From the NCBI GenBank assembly GCA_030782805.1, contig JARJPL010000237.1, positions 62,001 to 126,000 of the forward strand: a DNA stretch of 64,000 nt. The letters run 5' to 3'. The notes under the pieces were generated by a model that searched no databases, was not told the DNA's origin, and saw only the letters and a list, made by a program, of their open reading frames with translations. The DNA is from Aschersonia sp. MBC 622. Taxonomy: Eukaryota > Ascomycota > Sordariomycetes > Hypocreales > Clavicipitaceae. Shown here one piece after another: positions 56,352 to 64,000 of the stretch. Position numbers and translations under genes: made by a program. Every line of letters starts with the position of its first letter. Positions within the stretch are counted from its first letter, which is position 1.

Positions 56352-58687
56352 ATGAAGGCCACGCCGCTCATCATCAATTGGCACGAGCAAAACGCCCCCG
56401 TCTACTCGGCTCACTTTGAGCCCGGCGGCAAGGGTCGTCTCGCTACTGCTGGTGGTGATAACCACGTTCGCATCTGGAAAGTCGACACGCACGGCACCGA
56501 TCGCAAGGTTGAATACCTCTCTACCCTCTCCAAGCATAATCAGGCCGTCAATGTCGTCCGCTGGGCGCCCAAAGGTACGTGGTCATTCCCAAATCGTCTG
56601 CCATCGTGCTGTCCTGTCTGCCAAACGGCGTCGCTGACCACATTCATCCCCCCTCAGGCGAACTCCTTGCCTCGGCTGGCGACGACGGAAACGTCATTCT
56701 CTGGGTTCCCAGCGAGCTGACCCATTCGAATTTTGGCTCTGATGGCCTCGACGACAAAGAATCTTGGCGTGCAAAGCACATGTGCCGCTCAAGCGGTGCT
56801 GAAATCTACGACCTGGCTTGGTCACCCGATGCTGCCCACTTCATTATCGGCAGCATGGACAACATAGCTCGAATCTATAGTGCCACAACAGGCATGTCGG
56901 AATTCTCGAACCCAAATAATTGTCTCCATCCGTCAATGCTAATGTCGCTGCTTAGGAATTCTCGTCCGTCAGATAGCCGAACACAGCCATTACGTCCAAG
57001 GCGTCACATGGGACCCGTTGAACGAGTACATTGCCACGCAGTCCTCCGATCGATCAGTCCATATATATTCCCTCAAGACGAAAGATGGCCAATATACTCT
57101 CATCCAAGACGACAAACCCCCACGGCTTGCCAGTCACATCAAGGCTGACCTACCGCCGAGACGCATCTCCTCAAGTAGTCCAGCCCCTCCTGACTTTGGT
57201 CACCGAGCCCAGCTTTCCGTCGTCGATTCGAATACGTCAATCGGATCGCCAGTTCCGTCGGCACCAGGGACACCGACCTCGTTCCCGCTGCCCATGAACC
57301 CACCCAGCGTCGTGAGCCACAGCCGCCGATCTTCGTTTTCCTCTCGTCGGTCCGCCTCACCCGCGCCCTCGCTGCCACTCCCCGCTGTCATGTCCATGGA
57401 AGCCTCACCAAAGCCGCATCCCTCATCTTCAATTCTCGGGCTTGGCATGAAGAATGCTAGCCTCTACGCAAACGAGACCTTGACTTCCTTCTTCCGTCGT
57501 CTCACTTTCACGCCCGATGGTAGCCTGCTACTCACACCATCTGGCCAATATCAAAATCAATACCAAGCAGATAAGGATGCGAAGCCCACATATGACATTA
57601 TAAATACTGTCTACATCTATACGAGAGGAGGTATCAACAAACCACCCGTTGCACATCTCCCCGGTCACAAGAAGCCATCCGTGGTCGTTCGATGCTCGCC
57701 TTTAATCTATACCCTGCGCACTTCCCCTCCACCGACCAAGCATATCACCATTGACACATCTTCTGCGGAAGAGGACATTCTGTCACTGCCGGAGCCTCTT
57801 TCACGACCAACCTCGCCCGCACCGGTCATGGAGCCGCCCCCGCCACCTGCTGTTGTCTCCGATACCACTTCGACACCAGCCAAGCCAAGCAGCGTAGAAG
57901 CAAGCGCTGCTACCCCAGGCCCCAAGCCGGCCTTCTCGCTGCCATATAGAATGGTGTACGCCATCGCCACCCAGGACTCTGTTTTGTTGTATGATACGCA
58001 ACAAAAGACGCCAATCTGTGTCGTCAGCAACCTGCATTGCGCGACCTTTACTGATCTCGCATGGTAATTAGGACTTTCGAACAACCGAGACTCTCAAGCT
58101 AACCACCTCATAGGTCGAATGACGGACTCACGTTACTCGTATCATCATCTGATGGATTCTGTTCTACCCTATCTTTTGCATCCGGAGAGTTGGGAGAAAT
58201 CTACCAGGGCGAAGTCGGTCCGCCTGCCAAGAGCCAGACCAGTGCAGCCGCCTCCAACCAACATACTCTTGCTACACCAACAACGACGTTCGCCCCTCCC
58301 TCGCCATTTTCTAGCGGCTCGCAACATCAAAACCGCAACTCCACTAGCTCGTTCACGGCACCATCGCCACCAGCTTCAGTGAGTGCCGCTGCAAAGAGGC
58401 CGCCTTCTCCAGCAAGATCAAATTCAGCGTCATCTGTTGCAACCCAGTCCTCTTCGATGCATACAGGAGTGGTCAGCAACCCAACACTCATAGCGGGCAC
58501 AGTGCCTGCCGTCGCTGCCACGAATTCGGGCAAAGTCACCGGCGTTCCCATGACAACTCCACCAGAAACGCCCAGCAATATCGTGATTGGCAGCAAGAGA
58601 GATGCAACAGACAGCGAGAAAGAGGAGAGGAAAGAGCCCAAGAAGAGAAGAATTGCACCGACACCAGTCGAGTCGAAGGACTCATGA
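56352..58687 (+). CDS. cac2: CAF-1 subunit B (Cac2/p60), WD40 histone chaperone subunit
   Basis: Chromatin assembly factor 1 middle subunit, which deposits H3-H4 behind replication forks. Exons 56352..56574, 56658..56891, 56956..58063 and 58114..58687 give 712 aa. The N-terminus MKATPLIINWHEQ and WD repeats (GGDNHVRIWKV, GDDGNVILWVP, GSMDNIARIYS, SSDRSVHIYS) are typical. The second intron must be GC-AG: donor GCATGT at 56892, acceptor TTAG at 56955. The joined reading ILVRQIAEHSHYVQG then matches the family. A Ser/Pro-rich insertion precedes the last repeat, where the final intron splits a Trp codon (W-SNDGLTLLVSSSDGF). The C-terminal tail is Ser/Pro-rich with a KKRR nuclear signal. Confidence 0.95.
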
Positions 58688-59981
58688 AAAAGAAACTGAT
58701 CAGAAGGAAGATGAATTGCGCACGCAAGAGCCTGAAGGCTCGTCAGCTTTGAGCACAGACGACTTTGTTTTATTACTGGCGTTTCAGGAGGCTGTATTCT
58801 AGTGGAAAAGGTTATCAGGGTCGATCTATGTCGATATTGCTATACTTCTGTTGCTTGTCTGTCGCCATAATTTGACAGCTGCGCTTGTGCAAAATGTGGG
58901 TTGGCAAAGCAGACAATGTATTTTGCAAAAGTCCTTGGTTATGAGGCCTGGCTGAACCTGCTTGACATTTTCAATTGAGTTGAAGACTTGTTTCTGGCTT
59001 GGTGCAATCCGCGAGGAAATCGAGATGGCACATATATCGAATAGTCAAGTGTCCAGAATGAAGATGTTCACACTGCTGCACGGGATTTGTAACTGTGCTT
59101 GGGTGGAAAAAAGCATGAAGCATTTTTCGGTTGGCCAAGTCGTAGCACGGCACAAAATCAAGACAGTCAACGGGCCCAATCTATATTTCAATTCCGCGCC
59201 ATCCTTTACAGTAGCGGAAGAGTTGTTCTGACGCAATAGCTACTTGTGGTCGTCTAACACGGCCTATTGTCCGGCTTAAGACGGAGCCAACCAGCACCCT
59301 GCGTCGTCGGCATAGTCAGGCCCGCCTTGGCGCTCGGCAATGGTTTTGATAAAGAGGACTATTTTCGAACGAATGGGCTAGTTTAATGCACATGATCACA
59401 TAACTGCTTATTGCTAAATTGACTGCTGTATGCTAGTTTGCGGCCACACTCGGCAGATACACACCAGCGCCCGTTAGGCTATTAGCTTTTGCCCTTTGCA
59501 CCAAGTCGCCTTCTTAAACAAAATCAGAGGCTTGACAACATGAAGAAAGCCCTTCTGTCTTGTAGAAAAGAAAAAGAGAACAGTATCCGTTTTTCTCATA
59601 AGCCGCCTGCTGAATGGATCACCTTTTGCCGACTTTAGTTGAGTCGAACGAATCAAGCGCTGCAATTAGCAACTTTTATTTCCGAGAATAAAGAGTGCTG
59701 TGTGCTTGGTCACCGAATGCCCGGATGATAGCAGCCGGGCCAAGGAATTAAGACTGCCAGCGGCCGGCTGCGAATGTGGACTACCCACAAATCAAAAGGG
59801 CCTTGTTGAAGGCGTAAGACCGATGTCGCTCTTGTGATAAAGCAATGTATCTCTTTTTTTTTTTTCTTGTCCAACTTCTTTTCCATCTTGTTCTTTTCTT
59901 ATCGTTGCAAAGAATTTATTGGATTCCAATGCTATTATAATAGTCAGCGCTGCGAATAAAAGCAGCCTTACTCATGCCACA
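58688..59981. other. Intergenic region between Cac2 and MFS genes
   Basis: About 1.3 kb. A T-run at 59850..59865 lies in the MFS promoter. No gene seen. Confidence 0.6.
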
Positions 59982-61628
59982 ATGGGCCTTCCGAATGAAA
60001 GCCCGGTCGACGCCGGCGCCACCTCCGACCGCCGGCCCCTCACACCTCGCGCGCCGCCACCCACTCGTCTGCCGTCCGGAAAATCATTCGACGACAACGA
60101 CAACAACAACGCGGACGTCGTATGGGCGCTTGCGCCCATGACTGAAGCGGCCGCCGCCAACGCGCAGCAGGCGGCGTGCTCACTGGCGCTCACGCAGACC
60201 GTGTCCGCGCCGTACACCGTCTTCTCGCAGCGGGCGCGCGTCGGAATCACCGTCATGGTGTCGTTCGCGAGCATGGTGTCTCCTATGACGTCCAACATTT
60301 ACTTTCCGGCGCTCGACTCCGTCGCGCGCGACCTGGGCGTCTCGCTAAGCCTCATCAACCTGACGCTGACGACGTACATGATCTTCCAGGGCGTGGCGCC
60401 GACGCTGCTGGGCGATTTCGGCGACAAGGCCGGCCGCCGGCCGGCGTACGCGCTCTCCTTCCTCGTCTTCCTCGTCGCCAACGTCGGGCTCGCGCTGCAG
60501 CGCGACTACGCCGCGCTCATGGTCCTCCGTTGCCTGCAGGCGGCCGGCAGCAGCGGCACGCTGGCGCTGGGCTACGGCGTCGTCGCGGATTTGGCCCCGC
60601 GGTCCACGCGCGGCAAGTACATGGGCTATCTGGGCGCCGCCATCAACGTCGGACCGACGCTGGGGCCGTTTCTCGGCGGCGTGCTCTCGCAGACGCTTGG
60701 CTGGCCGTCCATCTTCTGGTTCCTCGCCATCTTTGTCACGGCGTTTCTGGTTCCCTGGGTGCTCTTTGCGCCCGAGACGGGCCGCAACGCCGTCGGCAAC
60801 GGGTCCTACGCTGCGCAGACATGGAATCGACCGCTGGTGTCCTGCTCCCGGGACCGCCGGCCAAAGGAGGAGATGCCGGCGTCGCAGAGGCCCAAGCTCT
60901 CCGTCCCGAACCCGCTCAGCACCCTCACCATGGTGTTTGAAAAGGAAATGGGCTCGATCCTGCTGATTGCGGCCGTGATTTATCTGAGCTTCATCTTGGT
61001 TGCCGCCACGATGGGAACGCTCCTTAAAGAGATTTACTCTTATGATGATTTGCAGGTCGGGCTTTGCTACCTCCCATACGGACTGGGCTGCTGCGTCACG
61101 TCAGTTGGGCAGGGCTACGCGCAAAACTGGAACTACTGCAGGATTGCTAAAAAGGTGGGATTCGACCTCAAGTCCAAAGAAAATGGCGACAAGTTCCCCA
61201 TCGAAAGGGCCAGACTGCAGCTCATCTACCCATCCATGGTGGTTGGTGCGGCAGCGTTGATAGGATACGGATGGGCGCTGCAAATGGAAACATCGGTTGC
61301 GGTACCGCTAGTCATGGTCTTTATCATCGGAATGATGATACCGACATCCCTCAACATGATTACAACGCTCATGGTTGACCTCTTTCCCGAGGCGCCGGCT
61401 AGCGCGGCAGCTGCCAACAACTTGGTGCGCTGCCTGTTTGGCGCGGCAGCGACCGCTGTCGTTGACTACATGCTCAAGGGCATGGGACGAGGATGGTGCT
61501 TTACATTTCTAGCCCTTCTCATGTTTGCTTGCGTGCCCTGGATTCTGTATATCGAGAAGGTCGGGCCTCGATGGCGTGCAGAGAAGTGCCAGCAGCAAGA
61601 GCAGAGAAAGCTGAAGGAGGCGTTGTAG
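59982..61628 (+). CDS. MFS transporter, drug:H+ antiporter type (DHA1)
   Basis: 548 aa, single exon, predicted 12 transmembrane helices. A disordered cytosolic N-terminus of about 80 residues precedes helix 1 (GITVMVSFASMVSPMTSNIY). The motif-A-like loop between helices 2 and 3 reads LGDFGDKAGRRPAYA. Motif-C-like sequence GPTLGPFLGGVL lies in helix 5. The first half is markedly GC-rich, giving long spurious frames. The ATG at 59982 has context CACAATGG; the upstream open frame begins only at TTG. Relatives include Qdr/Yhk8-type exporters. Substrate unknown. Confidence 0.9.
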   Translation: MGLPNESPVDAGATSDRRPLTPRAPPPTRLPSGKSFDDNDNNNADVVWALAPMTEAAAANAQQAACSLALTQTVSAPYTVFSQRARVGITVMVSFASMVSPMTSNIYFPALDSVARDLGVSLSLINLTLTTYMIFQGVAPTLLGDFGDKAGRRPAYALSFLVFLVANVGLALQRDYAALMVLRCLQAAGSSGTLALGYGVVADLAPRSTRGKYMGYLGAAINVGPTLGPFLGGVLSQTLGWPSIFWFLAIFVTAFLVPWVLFAPETGRNAVGNGSYAAQTWNRPLVSCSRDRRPKEEMPASQRPKLSVPNPLSTLTMVFEKEMGSILLIAAVIYLSFILVAATMGTLLKEIYSYDDLQVGLCYLPYGLGCCVTSVGQGYAQNWNYCRIAKKVGFDLKSKENGDKFPIERARLQLIYPSMVVGAAALIGYGWALQMETSVAVPLVMVFIIGMMIPTSLNMITTLMVDLFPEAPASAAAANNLVRCLFGAAATAVVDYMLKGMGRGWCFTFLALLMFACVPWILYIEKVGPRWRAEKCQQQEQRKLKEAL

Positions 61629-61740
61629 AAGACTTGAGACCATTGCAAGGCGCAGGAAAACCATCATTTCGGCATATTGCATTTTTTCCATATAGACGCA
61701 TTAGTAGACATGGACATGAACATGTATCAGGATGAATTCC

Positions 61741-62429
61741 TTATAGAGCCGGAATAGCGTGCTCCACGGCCTCTCTTTGAGCCTCCCACATCAACCAGTC
61801 TGAGCGTGTTGTTCTAAAACCAATTAGCATCTCGTACATGTTCGGTGTTTCCTGTGAAGAGTGACGTACGGCAAAAGACCCATCCCATTTATTTTCCAGA
61901 TACCCACCCCCAGCGCGGCAAGCTGCATAATCACATACACAAACTTGGTCTGAAGAATCTTGCTAGAGTTGGTCTCGGTTTGAAAGCGCTCAAAGGCCTG
62001 ATTGGTATTGGCAAGGCCCATGATGGGGTTCTTAAAGGCCATAAAGACCATCATGATGCTGAATATCTGTAGAGAGTTGCCGGACATGTACATCATGATC
62101 AACGTCATGGGCAGAGACTTGACAGGCGCTAGCGCAACCTCCCAAGCCTTCTTCAGCTTGAGGGTGTCCATTTCATCGTGTGTCGGGGGCTTTCGTGGCG
62201 CAGTTTTGGAATCCTTTTGCTTCTAACATTATTGTATCGTATTAGCGCACATATCTAATGCTGTACGGGCCACAAATGGCTGCCAGCCTAGGGTGGGAGC
62301 GCGTACCTTGTTGCCACAAGAACCAGCGAAGCCTGGCGGGTCAACGATGCCCGGTGCCTTGGACTTTGCGGCTGGGGGCGACTGCAGCTGCTGGACCCAT
62401 TGGGGGACGGTGGAGGCTTTTGAGGTCAT
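61741..62429 (-). CDS. emc4: ER membrane protein complex subunit 4
   Basis: Subunit of the EMC insertase in the ER membrane. Exons 62429..62307, 62222..61870 and 61813..61741 give 182 aa in frame. The N-terminal 60 residues are cytosolic and Pro/Lys-rich. The DUF1077 core is KAWEVALAPVKSLPMTLIMM, then MYMSGNSLQIFSIMMVFMAF. A second hydrophobic helix is FVYVIMQLAALGVGIW. The last exon gives SDWLMWEAQREAVEHA, the family's C-terminal signature. Length matches fungal Emc4. Confidence 0.94.
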
Positions 62430-63054
62430 GCTGATATGATGCGCGAGCTAGACTGGGCGCGGCTTGCAGTATCGCGAGATGAAGTGAACGTCGTAGGCAT
62501 GATCGAGGCCGTCCCTGTGGCTGGCACAGTGTGGACCACAGCTTAGCTGAGCAACCGCCGCTACCTTCCAACCGACCCGGTGCGCTACTAAAAACGTTTC
62601 GGCCGCGAGCCTTATCGATTACCGGTACTCCTCGGTCGATCCCCTTTTCCAAAGCCAAACGAGCCATGACGAATGGTGTACTACGTAGCCGCTGCAATCA
62701 ACAGATTTCCTGACACCTTCGAATACGTCCTCGACACACGAATTCTATTGAGCGAGCGATATAGTCAACAAGAGGATCCGAATCGGGCATTCGCCATCTG
62801 CGCGCCACCATCACCCCTCAGTTCCGGGACCCCTCATATCTGCATTGTAGCGAGGCGCCAGCTAATTGCACTAAAAGCGACACTTTTTTGGTGAGGGGGA
62901 CCTTGATCATTGCCGCCTGATTGATTCTCCAGCGCCCACCACGGAAGACGTGCTCCCGGCGCCGGCACACCATCAGCCTCTTGTCGCGTGACAGCTGTTC
63001 TTCCTCGCATACCGCCCTTTGCACGCGCGGGGTTATAGAGACCAGCCGCCCATC
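62430..63054. other. Divergent promoter, EMC4 and beta adaptin
   Basis: About 620 bp between divergent starts. No gene seen. Confidence 0.6.
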
Positions 63055-64000
63055 ATGTCCTCCAAAAAGGATGGCGCTGGCGACTCCAAGCTGTTTGCTC
63101 GAGTAAGCCTATATTCACCCTGCCCTCTCTCGTCGCACATCTATTATTTGACCGACCTTGTTTCGATTCCTGCTTGCCCTTAAGCATCCCGCCCTTGCAC
63201 ATTCTCCTCTTGCCGCCCTTCGCACACCGTCTTTGGAGCATGTAGGCCGCCGTGCAAGGCTCTGCAATCGACAGCAAAGACCATGGCCTTATTTCTGTAC
63301 TACAATCCGCCGGTGACCCTCGAGAAGCTAAGAAGTCGACAGGGCAAAGTTGCGGAGCTCCGCCTCGAGCTCAACGGTGGAGGAAAGAAGGACAAGAATT
63401 TCTCCATGAAGAAGATTGCCCTGAAGCGAATAGTTGCCAACATGACCATGAGTAACAATGACATGGTTGCGCTGTTTCCCGATGTTATTGCGTGTATGAA
63501 TCTCCCGAGTCTGGAGATCAAAAAGATGTTGGTTCTCGGGTGCGAATCGATGTATTCTCTTACTAACAGTGGACAGGTGCTTCCTTTATCTGGTCAACTA
63601 TGCTCGTGTACGGCCCGAAATTGCTGTCAAAGCAATCCCGGTATTGGAGCTTGTGAGTCTGCTTGTTGTACACGTGACAATTATCAGGACTGACGTATCT
63701 GTATCTAGGATATGGAAGATAGTAATCCATTGGTGCGCGCTCTCGCCCTGCGAACCATGTCTTACATACACGTGCGAGATTTCGTCGAAGCCGCTGTCCC
63801 GATTGTAAAGAATATGCTGCGAGACGCGGACCCCTATGTGCGCAAGACTGCCGCCTTTTCCGTGGCCAAATTATACGACCACGACCAAAGTGTGGTTGAA
63901 GGATCTGACCTCATTGAGCGACTCAACTCTCTTCTGCGAGACGATAATCCGACAGTGGTGGCAAGCGCACTGGCTGCACTCATGGATATCTGGGAAAGGA
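63055..64000 (+). CDS. AP-1/AP-2 beta adaptin, 5' part (continues beyond window)
   Basis: Clathrin-adaptor large chain acting at trans-Golgi/endosome (AP-1) or plasma membrane (AP-2). Visible exons are 63055..63102, 63343..63527, 63577..63652 and 63709..64000, the last still open at the edge. The joined start reads MSSKKDGAGDSKLFARGKV, then AELRLELN. HEAT-like N-terminal trunk sequence follows: VANMTMSNNDMVALFPDV, CFLYLVNYARVRPE, ALRTMSYIHVRDFVEA, RDADPYVRKTAAF and RDDNPTVVASALAALMDI. Sequence style favours AP-1 (Apl2), but AP-2 cannot be excluded without the appendage domain. Intron 1 is 240 nt, much longer than the other introns here. Confidence 0.9.

Noticed and set aside
60176..60940. 254-codon +strand frame inside the MFS gene
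   Set aside because: Arg/Gly/Ala-rich shadow of the GC-rich transporter sequence.

Overview
The window looks like nuclear chromosomal DNA from a filamentous ascomycete (Pezizomycotina), probably a Sordariomycete of hypocrealean type. The grounds are short GT..AG introns (about 50-75 nt) with CTAAC/CTAAT-like branch sites, Kozak-like ACCATGG/CACAATG starts, and families such as DUF3807, Spc7, Emi1-like twin CX9C and fungal Atg14. The order-level placement is an inference. I built all gene models by hand from splice motifs, checked that reading frame stays open across every junction, and compared products with known families from memory.

Layout. 0-16 kb: Sac1 phosphoinositide phosphatase (-), an old-yellow-enzyme oxidoreductase (+), a Rab5/Vps21 GTPase (+), Mic60 (+), then two folylpolyglutamate synthase (FPGS) paralogues facing each other tail to tail. 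15.7-18.4 kb: a secreted metallo-beta-lactamase-fold protein (-) and a double GFA/CENP-V-domain protein (-). 18.8-29 kb: URI/Bud27 prefoldin-like protein (+), tRNA-Val(AAC) (-), an Emi1-like twin CX9C protein (-), ribosomal protein S11 (-) diverging from the kinetochore scaffold Spc7/KNL1 (+). 29.8-39 kb: an unrecognised protein (+), Atg14 (-), a tRNA-like element (-), glycinamide ribonucleotide formyltransferase (-), a small coiled-coil protein (+), a DUF3807 protein (+), casein kinase 2 alpha (+). 39.7-51 kb: a large AT-hook protein (-), Atg6/Beclin-1 (+), a full-length ABCC transporter (-). 50.8-56.3 kb is gene-poor. 56.3-64 kb: CAF-1 subunit Cac2 (+), an MFS transporter (+), EMC4 (-) and the 5' part of an AP-1/AP-2 beta adaptin (+) that runs off the right edge.

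Functional links. Most genes are housekeeping. Phosphoinositide and membrane-traffic functions recur: Sac1, Rab5, Atg14 and Atg6 (both subunits of autophagic PI3-kinase complex I), an ABCC transporter, EMC4 and beta adaptin. The FPGS pair, the MBL-fold protein and the GFA protein form a contiguous block with a possible one-carbon/thiol-adduct theme, which is speculative. Chromosome-biology genes (Spc7, Cac2, an AT-hook protein that may be Scm3-like) are also present.

I found no clear mobile element, CRISPR array, virus, secondary-metabolite core enzyme or obviously new multi-gene system. The points most worth checking are the FPGS pair, a start codon split by an intron in rps11, two GC-AG introns, an aberrant tRNA-like element and the AT-hook protein.
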